This document shows positions 1 through 11,706 of a stretch of 64,000 bases of DNA, one piece after another (position 1 is the first letter of the stretch; every line of letters starts with the position of its first letter). The notes beneath the pieces are model-generated. The model was not told the DNA's origin. It made no database searches and saw only the letters and a list, made by a program, of their open reading frames with translations. The stretch comes from Rhyzopertha dominica. Lineage: Eukaryota > Arthropoda > Insecta > Coleoptera > Bostrichidae. Location of the stretch: positions 28,700,942 through 28,764,941 of the forward strand of contig QCXZ01000001.1 of assembly GCA_025024175.1 (NCBI GenBank), read 5' to 3'. A program made the translations under genes and the position numbers.

Positions 1-2270
1 TAATGAATGAGAGATATTGCGATATTTGGTTTCGATATTTAATGTGTTTCCTTCGTTTATGTTTATGCGAACTAACATCAATCATTATGCAAGTTTTTGT
101 AAACTTAAAATATTTCGTTCTAATGGCTGTTTATGTAACCAAGACCTAGTTTAAATATAGAAAGCCAATCAAGTAACGGATGGTTATAACAAACACAGCC
201 AAGTCAGCATTTGAAAAAAAATGTTAGATTTTGTACGACCACTAAAAAAAGAAATGGTGATTACGGTTAAATTCTCACTATAGAGTGTGAACTTGCGATG
301 TCTGTAGAAGCATATCCTTTGCGAGCAAAAGGTAATACACTTACTGTTGCCAAAGTTTTAGTACAAAATTATATTTTGCATAGCGGTATACAGAAGCAAA
401 TTAATACTGATAGGAAAACTAAGTTTATTTCGCTTGCATAGATGACATTTGTAAACTTTTAAATATAAACTTTCTTGGTACATACTTTAGGATCATAACA
501 AGTGTGTGGGTTCCATATTGATGTTTTTCTTGCAATACTACTCTTCGATCAGAAGCAAGGTATACATGCTACGAATTGCTATTTGGTAAAGTATAACATT
601 CTAATCAACGTGTCATATAAAATATAGCTCTTATATAAACGATTATCGAAGAGAACTTAAATACCGGCTACAGAGAGCACATCAAGGTACTCGTAGTATA
701 TTGGTTTCAGACAAACTTGTATGGAAAATAAAATATGAGAAACATGTAGATCCAGCAACATGTCGAGTAACTGTCGTTGTAGATATAATAGTTATTAACT
801 AGTAAGTTATAGGCTTATAAGCAAAGAAGAAATAAAGTTTTTGCATACAAGTAGAGACTGCTTTGCTAAATCTGGATTGACTAAAATGGTGTTGAAAGTT
901 TGAAATTTGTTTAGCTTAAAATTAGCGTAACAATCAGGTACTAAATGTACACCCAGTTTTAATTAACCTTTACTAGAAATCAGAAGCCGCATAGCTTATT
1001 AGAAGTATGTTTACCGTTAATCTATCGTTAAATATTTATCTCAAAATGCAAACAGACTTTCGCATCACCTTTTATATTTTCTATATTCTATATTATGAAG
1101 TAATTACGAAAGTACTATTACTGTATCTTCTTTTAGAGAAGAATATTTTTCCACTTATCTTGATTTGGGTCGTTTTCTTATATGTTAGAGAAATAAATCA
1201 GTAGTTCTAAGATAAAGCATTACATTAAAAAATACTGCATAACACAACCGCGAGATATTTGCCCAAATTAGCTTTTGATCTGATGAAGCATAACCACGTT
1301 TGATAGAAACATTACAGTGGGATCATAAACTCTCTTTTCCCGCAGAAAAATCGCATCCCGTGCCTCAGGTTACGTTCTATTAACATTTCTCTCTTCTATC
1401 CTCGGTTAACACGGATGATTTTTACCGTTTTCAGTGACAGAATCGCGCGCTCGGGGCCTCATAACGAGCGTCGTTTGCTTTGTGCCATAAACAATAGAAT
1501 GTTTACTGCTCGCACTTAGAAATATGTTTTATTACGGCAGCTAGTTTCAAGGGCCATAAAACCGACTCGTGCTCCGCGCTAAATCATCCATTTCCCTTCA
1601 TTGTTATAAAATAAAGTTAGCGTTTCGTTGTCATTTTGAATCGATGCAACTGAAGCTTTTACGATCAAACGCTGTAAAACTTAATAAGAGTGTGAACTAG
1701 TTCACCCCTCGCCAACAGGTTGCAAATGGAATATGCTGTAACAGTTTTCATCGGGTGGATAAGGTAATTTCCAAAACTGCATTATAGAGTTCCCACTCAG
1801 TTCTTTATAAACGGTTTTGAGAATTTTCAGTTATCGGATTCGGTTCAAAAGTTATAATTGCTGTAACTAAATTAAAAAAAAAAACAATAAAGCATCGACA
1901 AAAGTGTTTCCTTTGTGTCTTCAGACACTGCTCTAATTCGGCGAGCAAGAGATTCATTTAATAGAAGTATGGACTGCAATTTCAAAAAATATATATCTAA
2001 GCATTTATGCTTTATACAATTTATTTTACAGCTTCAGTTGCGGTTGGTTATACAAGTTGTGAACGTTTTTACAATAATTGGTTATCCAATATGCAACTTT
2101 GTAGAAAGCTCTTAAAGCTTCTTAATTATCAAACAAAGGTAGATTGTTATTATATTATATTGCTATTTAAATTTGTCAGGTTTCATGCGGTCAGTCGCCA
2201 AAATTTTTAAACACGTAGGTGTGACAAGCGCTTTGCATCATTTAATTATGTACTTCAAATTCTTGAAAAT
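1..2270. other. Unannotated AT-rich sequence
   Basis: No recognisable gene, repeat or transposon was found. The open frames are short (under 70 codons) and resemble no known family. A less AT-rich patch around 1330-1580 has no coding signature. Confidence 0.5.
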
Positions 2271-2275
2271 TAAGA

Positions 2276-3120
2276 AAATGTGACATTTTTTCAGCTCTCA
2301 ATATCTCGCTTGGGTATGTAAATACAATAACACTAGACATTTTTTGTAGATATTTTTATTTTGAATCCAGTGGCGTACCCAGAAATTTTTTAGGTCACAT
2401 TTTAGAGATATAACACAAACTTGCACTTTTTTAACTGGAAACCATAGTTGGCTCTGCTATGGTTGAAAAGGCCTATTTTTTTCTTATTAAAAATGTATAC
2501 ATTGTAAGATTTATTCCTACTAATTTTGGAATTATTCAATTTTTTTTAGTAATTTAATCGTATTTTACGTTTACATTCAGGAGGCTATGGAATAAGAGAA
2601 CACATGAAATAATCTATATTATTAAGTAAGTAAGTGAGTAAGTAAGTAAGTAAATAAGTAAGTATATTTGAATACATATATAAAACTTTTAAGAGCGCTC
2701 ATGCATTTTTATCGGTAATCTAGGAGGCCATGTAACTAATGAAAATGATTGTTTATTTGGAGATAAGTACCTATGCATTGTTTATCGTCAAGTATGTACA
2801 TCGATTTGACGAAAAACGTAAAATCTCATTAAATTATTACAATAATTGGAATAATGCCAAAATTAGTAAAAATAAACCTAACAATGTATACATTTTCTTA
2901 ATCAGAAAAAAATAGGTCTTTTCAACCATAGCAAAGCCAACTATGGTTTCCACTAAAATAATGCAAGTTTGTGTCATATCTCTAAAATTTGATACCCTAG
3001 AAAAATTATGAATACGCTACTGAATGCAGAATAAGAATATCTACCAAAACTGTCTGTGCAGGTTTTTTGTGTCTGCATAGCCAATCGAGATATTGAGAAC
3101 TGAAGAAATGTTACATTTTT
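2276..3120. repeat. Long imperfect inverted repeat (foldback/MITE-like)
   Basis: The left arm (about 2276-2590) is matched in reverse complement by the right arm (about 2800-3120). Easily seen pairs are the 'tcagctctcaatatctcg' stretch at 2291-2308 against its partner near 3085-3105, and the 'accatagttggct' block near 2442 against its partner near 2935-2950. The spacer holds a GTAA microsatellite. The arms have drifted by many substitutions and small indels, so the structure is old. The outer ends are not sharp. The right flank reads 'gagacaccccgta' near 3280, which resembles a Tc1/mariner-type terminus, but no clear left partner was found. Confidence 0.7.
2624..2663. repeat. (GTAA)n microsatellite
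   Basis: About ten near-perfect AAGT/GTAA tetranucleotides lie in the spacer of the inverted repeat. Confidence 0.9.
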
Positions 3121-3419
3121 CAAAAGTTGCCTATGACTTTAAAACAAAAGATGATACAAAAATGGCTATGGTACAGCTCAAATCACAACAAAAAAGTAAT
3201 AAAGTAATGTCGAAACCGCAACGCTCTAGCATTAATAGTTACTGAGATACCCGAGATACCCTACAATTACAACGAAAATGAGACACCCCGTACTTTGGGC
3301 ACTTTTGTCGCTTTCTAAATTTCAAATGACTGCCAGCAATTTCCCTCTTGATGGTCAAATGGGATATGGAAAATCTTCGACTTTATTTTCTCGTTGAAAT
3401 TCTTTTTCTATTTTTTTTT

Positions 3420-3491
3420 GGCAGCTAGGTGCCTTTGTCATCATGTCAGTGTAATGCTGACAGATGGCTTGGCATTTAAATTTCTATTTAC
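3420..3491 (-). repeat. Fragment of the hammerhead-bearing dispersed repeat (module A)
   Basis: This stretch is the reverse complement of the module seen at 5345-5430. It shares the 'ggcagctaggtg' start, the 'tgtcatcatgtcagtgtaatg' core and the 'ctgacagatgg' hairpin region. It is a short isolated piece without the ribozyme module. Confidence 0.7.
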
Positions 3492-4800
3492 TTTCTTTTC
3501 TATTTTCTTGCAGATTCAATCAAATTCTGAAACCTTGGATAATTCAAAAATCAAGGGCCCGCCCTTCTTCGGAAGATTTACACAAAGCAACCCTTCCTAC
3601 CATTCCTTAATGATGCGATAAATTATTGCCTTAGAAATATTATGATTTCTATAAATAGTGACAATGTCAGTTTGGGCATTTAGCTAACATTTGTCAAATA
3701 TTGTAAACACAAATATAGATATTATCTCGGATATTATCAAACAGAAGGCAAAACTTAACAGATTCTCTATATCTAATGGTACAGGAGAAAAGTAATACTG
3801 AAGATTTTCACAAAACTTTTAATACATACGTAAATGAGAGTTTTGTTTCAGTTTGAAACCGTGTTGCTTTTTTGGGAAAAAGTTCCTTGTATCAACAACC
3901 GATTAAAATCAGAAGTTACCGAAATTGATAAAGAAAAAGCGGTAAGGCCGCTATTCTGTTTTGCAATCTAAGTACATCACAATACAGACGTCGAACGCTA
4001 ATAAAAAAGCTTATATACATAGCAATCCGGCACAAAACTGATAAAGATCGCAAACGTCACAGACGGGAAGGGAACCGTTCATAATACCCACTGCGCACGA
4101 TGTGAATTGAAAGTGACACATTTCGCGCGACGACCAAACCTAAACCACAGTTAATTTCTGCGGCATTAAAAATTCATCCATATCCATGCCAGTTGCTGTA
4201 TAATACCAGAATAATTGCATGTGCCGTTTAGTGATGCAGCAAACTTGCTGGCGGAAGCCAACACGTGGCGATTAGATTTGTTTGAGTTTTATGCAGTCTA
4301 TTCGACAGGGGTGGGCGATTTAGGATTAACTTGGTCAGTGCCAGCTCGCGCAAAGGGTTGTAAAATTGAGAAGGTATCTGGAACGTAATATTGCAGAATA
4401 AGTTATAATGCCAATTGAAAAAATATGCAATGATAATATCCATTAAAACAGATACAAAATTGCACAACAGACGAGAAATGTCTTTTAAGTCGTAGCGTTC
4501 GAATTTCTTTAATAAGCTATCATGGCTTAGTTGTAACTTGACATTGGTAATTTTATACTATTATGAAATACATATGGTAAGATTTTTCGATTGCCCAAGG
4601 ATCAAGGAAGTAAAGCTTAGTATGACTGTTTTTTTAAATCTAAGAGTTATGACAATTTTTAAGTTTTATTTTGATTTTAATCTAATTAGCCATGAAAAAT
4701 GAAACATTTTGGTCTTAAATTTTGTAACCATTAACTAATGAGTGGTCCGATTAGTGCTTTATGATTTTAAAATTTAATAAAGCACATTTTTTTCAATATG
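3492..4800. other. Unannotated sequence
   Basis: No gene or repeat could be recognised. The short open frames resemble no known family. Confidence 0.45.
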
Positions 4801-4804
4801 TCTA

Positions 4805-5240
4805 CAATTTATCATTAGTTTTCGCACATTCTGTCCGGTATTTCCTAAATAGCGTTTCTTACGCTAACTTTCAAGTCCTCAATTGTTGTGGGATTATTAG
4901 CGTAGACCTACTTTAAATAACCCTGCAGGAGGAAGCCACATGGCGTCAAATTACAAGACTGTGCTGGAAAACTGACAGGACTATTTCTTTATATAACGTT
5001 GTCACCAAAACGCTCTTGCAATAACGCGATGGGCATGGATAGCACTCCATAGTGTAATTTTTTACGGATGCAATGGAGTTTGTTCATATGAATGAGGATT
5101 CTCCCGGCTCTATATCCTGCAATTTTGCTTATCCATCACTGAACATAAGAGTAAGATGGAATAATGGATCTTCAGTCAGATGCTGGACTGCCCAAGATGC
5201 AAACTCCCGACGACAACGGCCATCATTATTAAGCAATTAA
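4805..5240 (-). pseudogene. Decayed Tc1/mariner-superfamily transposase (C-terminal half)
   Basis: The minus strand, read with frame changes and stops, gives the usual end of an arthropod DDE transposase. It starts with a 'RRCREFASW' helix, then 'FHLTLMFSDG' (the family normally has FSDEAHF here, with a catalytic acid), then 'PVSFPAQSCNLTPCGF' (normally a PPRSPDLTPLD-type motif), and ends 'VYANNPTTIEDLKVSVRNAI'. Several stops and replaced catalytic residues make it a dead relic. The family within the IS630/Tc1/mariner superfamily was not resolved. Confidence 0.7.
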
Positions 5241-5330
5241 ATTTTGTATGGATGTAAACTCAAATCCTCAATTTAATTGTTGAGAACGACATCTCACAGA
5301 CAAATTTGGATGATCTTGGATACCTTAAAC

Positions 5331-5342
5331 ATTGTCTACATT
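5331..5342. repeat. Left target-site duplication of the 5343-5801 insertion
   Basis: The 12-mer attgtctacatt is repeated exactly at 5802-5813, on the other side of the insertion. Confidence 0.9.
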
Positions 5343-5801
5343 GAAAGTAAGAATTTAGGATGGCAATGCCATCTGTCAGTATTACACTGACATGATGACA
5401 AAGCCACCTAGCTGCCTTAACGGGAACTACTTCCTAAATGAAGTGACCTGTAGCCTGACAAATTGGCATGCAACTGCATACTTCAATTTGACAGCAGGCC
5501 CCCACGGCACTTTTTGCTGACGGGCAAGAACCAACATACATTAAAATGCATGTCTATGCTGTGCTGTCTACACCTCAACCAACTGCAGATAGTACTATTT
5601 CGCTGTCATTACAGCTCATCAGTGCAGTTTAGGTCTAATGTAGACAACACGGCATAGAACTGGTTTTGCTTATATACCAAAGCAATGGTATGATGAAAGT
5701 AAGAATTTAGGATGGCAATGCCATCTGTCAGTATTACACTGACATGATGACAAAGCCACCTAGCTGCCTTAACGGGAACTACTTCCTAAATGAAGTGACC
5801 T
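5343..5801 (-). mobile_element. Retrozyme-like insertion: 1.3 tandem units of a 352-bp hammerhead repeat
   Basis: The insertion lies between perfect 12-bp direct repeats. Its first about 107 bp (5343-5449) recur nearly unchanged at 5695-5801, so it is a tandem array of one full 352-bp unit and a partial second. There is no coding capacity. The unit carries several small perfect hairpins, such as the self-complementary 'atggcaatgccat' and the tgtcag/ctgaca pair. A complete hammerhead ribozyme lies on the minus strand at 5581-5629, so the RNA unit is read as the minus strand. Tandem non-coding units of a few hundred bp with a type I hammerhead match the published layout of metazoan retrozymes. 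The 12-bp TSD indicates endonuclease-primed integration. Assignment to retrozymes is inference from architecture. Confidence 0.75.
5581..5629 (-). ncRNA. Hammerhead ribozyme, complete
   Basis: Read on the minus strand, stem I AACTGCA/TGCAGTT pairs over 7 bp. The core is CTGATGA, then stem II GCTGT-AATG-ACAGC (5 bp), then GAAA. The sequence tagtacta closes a short stem III, and ATC is the cleavage triplet, directly before the 3' strand of stem I. All residues of the CUGANGA...GAAA...NUH consensus are present. Compared with the copy at 50704-50752, stem II changes from GCTAT/ATAGC to GCTGT/ACAGC, a compensatory A-U to G-C change. Predicted cleavage is after the base at 5588 (minus strand). Activity is not shown by sequence alone. 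Confidence 0.88.
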
Positions 5802-5813
5802 ATTGTCTACATT
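5802..5813. repeat. Right target-site duplication of the 5343-5801 insertion
   Basis: This is an exact copy of the 12-mer at 5331-5342. Confidence 0.9.
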
Positions 5814-7735
5814 TTTTGTATTTTTAACGCGATTTGTTTTTGGATTATCCAGCAGCGTATACTTTCTTTAAGATTACTTAATAAGTTTCTAATGGTTTGT
5901 AATGTGCACGTAATCCACGCCTGGTTGCCTTTATTCGACATTGGCTTTGATGATAAATCTTAATAATTTTACTACGCTCTTTTGGAATAAAATGACTCAC
6001 GTTGTTTTGTAATCACAACTATCAGATCAGAATCGTCTCAACCAAGATACCTCTTAACCTGGTAAGTCCACTCGCCGCCATTTTCCAAATCAGGTGCAAG
6101 TTAAGCTACATAAAAATAACACTAGATGCCGAGACCTTGATTGGGACTGTCCGGTGTAATGCAAATCAAATGGGATGTGCTTGTAATCAACATAAACTGA
6201 AAAACTGTGGCATTTGCGGTTGTACAAAGCTACTAAATACAGACACGTCATTATTTCAGGCATAAAATATAAATTACACTTGATATCAAGAAATTATATT
6301 TGATTAATGTACATGCAGGCTGGTAAGTTATGCGATGCGTACTAATGATGTGCCAATGGGTGTGAACATATGAAGATTAGTCCGTTTTTTAGCATTGTGA
6401 TAAATTAGAATCAAAATACTCAAAACAATCAAGTTTGTTTGTTGTTTACAAAATTTGAAAATAAAATGTTACTATCCGGTTCTGATTATTTATTATTACT
6501 TTAAACTTTTTCTACATCCTTCACTCCATTAATTTGAACTTAGAATCAGATTTCTGAAGATGGCTTATTTACAACAATAAGGGTGCAGTTTCCCACTGAC
6601 TAATAGCGTAAAATTAAATTTGCCTGCTACGGCTTAACAGCAAGTTAATGTTAAATAATTCTATAATGACTGGATCCACTATTAAATTAAATTCTGTATG
6701 TCTACTATTTAACCTTATTACAAAACTAGACCAAATAAGCTTTAACTCTATACAAAGCATCCAAACTATTCAGAACTTGACTGGAGCTTAATCAAATTAA
6801 ACTTTAAACTACATTTTTTTGGAACACTTCTATAATTTTAAAGCTATTTTTATGCATAAGCGCAGTAGGTATATAGTTTTATAATGCAACAATGATCAGT
6901 ACTTACATAAGCAAAGCATTCTACAATTTGTAACTTAAAATATAATTTCATTAACATTCTGGTTTAGGCATACAATATATGCAGGTAAACTGTAAAAATC
7001 TGAATGTTTTTCGGAATTTCATCTGGTTTCCCTAACGCGTAACAAATCAAGATCCGCTCTTCCTTTACAATCTGCTGAAACATTCTATACAGTGGCAAAT
7101 CCAGTTTGGACTGAAATCCCAATATATATTACTAAATTATTTAACAGAAAACGTACTACAGCTGTTAATCTTACCACCAAAATGGGGGAATTCGTGTACG
7201 TAATGGTTGCCTTACTGTAAGTTGCTTTAACTACAAAAACCTAAAGCACTAATTGGACTCCAGAGATAAGAAGACCATGCAACAGGTTCATTTCTTCCAA
7301 TAATTTCGCACTTCCCTCATGTTAGCAGGGTTTGCTCTGTATTGTTGAAACAGTTGAAGCATTGTTCGTGTCTCTCAATTCAGTTTATCCAACATATGTT
7401 GTAATTCATTTTGGATGAAATAGTGAAATAGTGTGCCTCATTTAAAGACCTATGCAAAATATGCGGACCAAGAGTTGTTAGCCCTACAATGCCACATCAT
7501 ACATTAAATCCGAATTACAATAGGGACCTCCGCTTTTCAACATGATGAGGATTTTCTCTTGTATAAAGAGAAGTTTGTTATGCCTACTGAACAATCGTAA
7601 GTTATGAATCATGTTTCGGTTGCAACGAATTTTTAAAGAAAATTGTGGATGGGCTGCACACATTCTTAAACCAACTGCAAATTTTTATGCATCGCTCGCA
7701 TTCACTAGTATGCAAAGTTTGTGACACTGCTAATT
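5814..7735. other. Unannotated AT-rich sequence
   Basis: No gene was recognised. The 87-codon open frame at 6002-6265 has cysteines near its end but matches no motif known to me and is probably chance. The stretch about 7260-7640 has a texture like a decayed transposon but could not be read convincingly in any frame. Confidence 0.4.
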
Positions 7736-7739
7736 TGCA

Positions 7740-8010
7740 TTAATAAATTGCGTTCTTACAACAGTGCGCGTCTGCCACAACTTGCCTTATTAAAACCGAT
7801 GCATTTAGAAATAAGCAAGTTAATGCATTTGTTTTTGCAACTTTATTTAAAATGTCTGTTAGCTTACTGAATGATACATTAATATGTGTTTTGTGGGTAC
7901 ATTTGACAATTTTTTTTATGAAAAATATCTTTGCTCTCACCGAGATTCGACCCCGGGTCTCCTGGTTTACGCNNACGCGCGCTAACAGCTGNGCCATAAG
8001 GGACCATATA
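7740..8010 (-). mobile_element. tRNA-derived SINE-like element
   Basis: On the minus strand, 8005-7935 reads like a tRNA head. A box A-like 'TGGCNCAGCTGTTAGCGCG' is followed about 35 nt later by a box B-like 'GGGGTCGAATCTCGGTG', close to the GGTTCGANTCC consensus. A proper tRNA cloverleaf and acceptor end are not apparent, so an internal RNA polymerase III promoter of a SINE is the better reading. The 3' boundary is uncertain. Four N bases (7973, 7974, 7992, 8037) lie in or beside the head. Confidence 0.5.
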
Positions 8011-8260
8011 AGGCTATGTTTACTGTCATCTAACACNATTGCAACGACATCTGAACAATTTACCGAACGAGCTATTTTCCAGAGTATCAGAAAATATCTT
8101 AAATGTAGGCAAGATGTAATTAAATTAAATTAAAATTAAATTAATTAAAAAACTACTTTTCTAAATGTCAAAGTATTTACGAATTGACATTTAATTTATT
8201 TGATTTCATCTGTCAAAACAAAAAGTGACTACAATTCTAACATTTTTATTTAAATAATCA

Positions 8261-8283
8261 AATAATAATAATAATAATAATAA
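8261..8283. repeat. (AAT)n tail of the LINE
   Basis: About seven AAT repeats lie directly 3' of the element's last unique sequence. Read on the minus strand this is a (TTA)n tail, the usual terminus of CR1-like LINEs. Confidence 0.8.
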
Positions 8284-8730
8284 TTGTTCTTTATTTGCAT
8301 AAAGGGAGAAACAAATTACACCTGATATACAAAACGTCAATAAAAAAGGTACATTATTCTTTATATATATATATATATTCCCCTCTAAACAAAAAGGCGA
8401 AGTTCAGCAACCGTTGGCACAGTTACTGTTCTTCCACTTAACCCAAGAATACTTGTATTAGAATAAATTAGAATTGCGACACAGCAAAGACACAAAAAAA
8501 GCAAACGAAATATTATAAAATACACTACATAATACTTGTTATTTATAGTGTACCTACTGACAACAAAACAAAATCCGGGACATTGCAAACACGATGCAGG
8601 ACAGGAAAAAAGGCATAGCAAAGCAACAATAAAAAATCAGAACAAAATATAAAGGCAGCTACAAGACTTTTGGCAAGCGGCAGAAGAGCAAGCATTATTA
8701 ATTTTAATTAACAATAACATATCTTATAAG

Positions 8731-11589
8731 CTAATGTACGTCATTCAGTAATTTGTTTTTCAATTTGTATTTAAACCGGCTTATATTCAATGTTTTTAAT
8801 TCACACGGAAGTTCATTATAGACCCTCGCTATATTGTATGAAAAGCATCTTTGGAAAAATGTATGAGAATGTATTGGAATCGTCAGCTGATCCTTTCTAC
8901 GTATATTTATACTATGTACATCTGTTCTATAAGTTATTTTGTTAATTAGGTATGGAGGTGTCTTGCTTAGCAGTATTTTATGAAATAGACATGCAGAGTG
9001 CAAGTATCTTCTCTGATGCATATTCAACCACGGAATAGTTTTGAGTTTGTGTGAGACGTGTTCCCTCCTACCAACCCCATAAATAAGACGCAAACAAGAG
9101 TTTTGGATTACCTGAATCCGCCGAACCAAGTGACTATCAAGACACGGCCCATAAAGGGAGTCGGCATAATTTAAATTTGCAAGCACTAGTATTTCACACA
9201 ATAGTATCTTGGTTTTATAATTTATTATTTTTCGAACGCTATGAATAATTTTAAGGTTTATAACTGATTTCTGAATTTGCTTCACAATGTACTCCTCAAA
9301 CCGCAGACCGGAATCAATAACGACACCAAGACTTCTAGCACTCTCCACAATTTCTATTTTTTGACCATCCAACGTAATACCCAGTCTGTTTCTAATATGC
9401 TCTCTAACAGAGACACCAGCACAACCACCAAACAGTATGGCTTTTGTCTTTTCTGGATTCAAAATTAGATTATGTCGCCTGGCAAAGTTGCAGAATTCCA
9501 TCAGGTCCGCATTAATACGAGAAGTAGCATCATCAAGGTCGCAAGGCTTAAACGAATAATAAAATTGTGTGTCATCAGCATAGAGGTGATATTTAGAGTT
9601 CCTAATACTGGAAACAAAAACAGATGTATATATAATAAAGAGTATAGGACCTAGTACGGATCCTTGGGGAACACCGAACGAAAGTCTGCCAGGCTGCGAA
9701 CAACGATCTCCACATCTGACTATCTGATGTCTGTCTGCCAAGTACTGCCTAAAAAGTTCCACAGCACTCGGGCCCAATCCAATATATTTTAAAATTAGTA
9801 ATAGTAAATCGTGCGATATAGTATCGAATGCCTTAGAAAAGTCGAGCAATACAAGAGCCACATACATACCTCGGTCCATATCTTTTATAACATCATCCAA
9901 AATGTGGAGAAGCGCCGTAACACAACCGTGACCAGCCCTAAAACCGGATTGATATTCAGGTAATATGTTATATTTGTCTAAGTGAATCCAAAGTTGCCTC
10001 GCAATAATTTTCTCAAATACTTTAGACAGAATCGGTAACAAGCTGATTGGCCTTATGTCATTAAAATTCTTAGGTTTAGACTTTTTAGGTAAGGGCATCA
10101 CGACAGACAGCCTCCACGATTTAGGGAGCACACTGCGGCCTATACAGGTATTTATAATATGGGTAATAAGCGGCAGAGTTACTTGAATACTATAGTTAAT
10201 TAAATTAAGAGAAATACCATCATGCCCCACTGCCTTCGATTTTATTGAATTTATAGCTGCAAGCACTTCATCTTCGGACACAAATGTAAATTCAAGTTTA
10301 TTGTTAGTTAGACATTTATTATTATAAAAATTAACAATCTCAGGATCACAAATAAAATTTCTATTAGGAACATTTAAAAAATGGTTATTTAATTCATCAG
10401 GAGATGACAGATTATCCGGCAAATCACGTTCTGTACGACCACCTGAGCGCATACCAAGCAACTTTAAGTGATGAAGAATATGCTTGCCTTTAATTTTAAC
10501 TGCATGTTCCAAATACGCTTTTTTTTCTCTGCATACCGCCGAATTAACAAGATTTCTAAGTGATTTATAATAATTCCAATGCGAAACCATTTTAGACCTT
10601 TTATAACGCAAAAGCGCTTTATCTCTTAACTTCATCATAAATCGTAAATTGTCGGTCAACCATGGTGTAGGTTTCTTACTAACCCTAGAAACTTTGTACG
10701 GTGCATGTCTGTCAAATACATTAACCAATTGTTCATTGAAAAAGGACAACTTATCGTTAACATTCCGCATGTCGTAAAACAATCCCCAATCTATAGATGC
10801 TAAATCATTTAAAAAATCATCAGTGTTAAAGTTCTTCATACATCGATACCTCATACACTTTTCCAAAACATCGTTGCATTCTGTACTAATCGTTAATTTA
10901 ATAACTGCGTGGTCTGCAATTGCATGATCAAGGTCAATATCAATATCACTAACTAAAGAACAATCAGATACAATTACATGATCCAGAGCAGTACACGAGG
11001 ATCTGCTGATTCTAGTAGGAGTACTAATTAACTGAACAGAATTAAAAGATTCAATAATATCTAAGTACACTTGCACTGTTTTTGAATTAACATTTAACAC
11101 ATCAATATTAATATCTCCCATGCAAATATAAATATCACCGATCGTTATTAAACAAGAACATAAGTCTTGAAATTCTGTACAGAAGTCACCAACACTAGAG
11201 CTAGGAGGTCTATAAATTAAACACAATACAATTGTAGTTTCGCATCCCGCATTAATAGAAACAATTAGGTACTCAAAAGTTTTTATATCTAAATTCAAGT
11301 TAACTTGTTTATACTTTACCAACTTTTTGAGGTAAAAACATACTCCACCGCCTCTGCCAAGTCTGTCCTTTCGAACCAGAACCATATCATCAAGCTGCAA
11401 TAGATCATTTGCTATATTTTGATTTAACCATGTTTCCACAACACCTATAACAGAGAAGTCCTGCCCTGCAAAGTAATCATGAAATGCTAAGAAATTGCCA
11501 AATAACGATCTACAATTAATACAAGCTAACTTCATTAATAGCAATAAATCAATCAGAATTCGGCTATCAGTACAATCAGTATTCACCAC
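8731..11589 (-). CDS. LINE ORF2: apurinic-type endonuclease plus reverse transcriptase
   Basis: The 952 residues have no internal stop. The N-terminal endonuclease (about residues 19-235) shows the family motifs 'VIGVVETWLN' (Glu52), 'YRPPSSS', 'MGDINID' (about 157-163), 'LDHVIVSD' and 'DHAVIKLT' (Asp226-His227). The reverse transcriptase (about 490-760) has 'RPISLLPILSKVFEK', 'LLDFSKAFDTISHD', 'GVPQGSVLGPILF' and the catalytic 'YADD' at 670-673. The C-terminus has the usual 'YADSLYGP' and 'INYKTKILLCE' region. It nicks target DNA and copies the element RNA in place. Translation may really begin at the Met at residue 19, just before the endonuclease. ORF1 ends 117 bp upstream. All visible catalytic residues are kept, so the protein could be functional although the element is 5'-truncated. 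Confidence 0.93.
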   Translation of the reverse strand: MVNTDCTDSRILIDLLLLMKLACINCRSLFGNFLAFHDYFAGQDFSVIGVVETWLNQNIANDLLQLDDMVLVRKDRLGRGGGVCFYLKKLVKYKQVNLNLDIKTFEYLIVSINAGCETTIVLCLIYRPPSSSVGDFCTEFQDLCSCLITIGDIYICMGDINIDVLNVNSKTVQVYLDIIESFNSVQLISTPTRISRSSCTALDHVIVSDCSLVSDIDIDLDHAIADHAVIKLTISTECNDVLEKCMRYRCMKNFNTDDFLNDLASIDWGLFYDMRNVNDKLSFFNEQLVNVFDRHAPYKVSRVSKKPTPWLTDNLRFMMKLRDKALLRYKRSKMVSHWNYYKSLRNLVNSAVCREKKAYLEHAVKIKGKHILHHLKLLGMRSGGRTERDLPDNLSSPDELNNHFLNVPNRNFICDPEIVNFYNNKCLTNNKLEFTFVSEDEVLAAINSIKSKAVGHDGISLNLINYSIQVTLPLITHIINTCIGRSVLPKSWRLSVVMPLPKKSKPKNFNDIRPISLLPILSKVFEKIIARQLWIHLDKYNILPEYQSGFRAGHGCVTALLHILDDVIKDMDRGMYVALVLLDFSKAFDTISHDLLLLILKYIGLGPSAVELFRQYLADRHQIVRCGDRCSQPGRLSFGVPQGSVLGPILFIIYTSVFVSSIRNSKYHLYADDTQFYYSFKPCDLDDATSRINADLMEFCNFARRHNLILNPEKTKAILFGGCAGVSVREHIRNRLGITLDGQKIEIVESARSLGVVIDSGLRFEEYIVKQIQKSVINLKIIHSVRKIINYKTKILLCEILVLANLNYADSLYGPCLDSHLVRRIQVIQNSCLRLIYGVGRREHVSHKLKTIPWLNMHQRRYLHSACLFHKILLSKTPPYLINKITYRTDVHSINIRRKDQLTIPIHSHTFFQRCFSYNIARVYNELPCELKTLNISRFKYKLKNKLLNDVH

Positions 11590-11706
11590 AAGAAACTAAG
11601 ACAAAAAAAAAGAATAAATTCCAAGTCCTATCACAAAGCAACAGTTCAATCCCACGATACTTCAAGTGGCTATAGATCAGGTGGGCCCACATGCTCCCAT
11701 GTATAC

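Noticed and set aside
1273..1313. CTGATGA followed later by GAAAC, like a hammerhead
   Set aside because: The intervening sequence cannot form stem II and flanks do not pair as stem I.
7935..8005. Possible tRNA gene
   Set aside because: Box A- and box B-like motifs are present but a cloverleaf and acceptor stem are not apparent, so it is listed as a SINE head.
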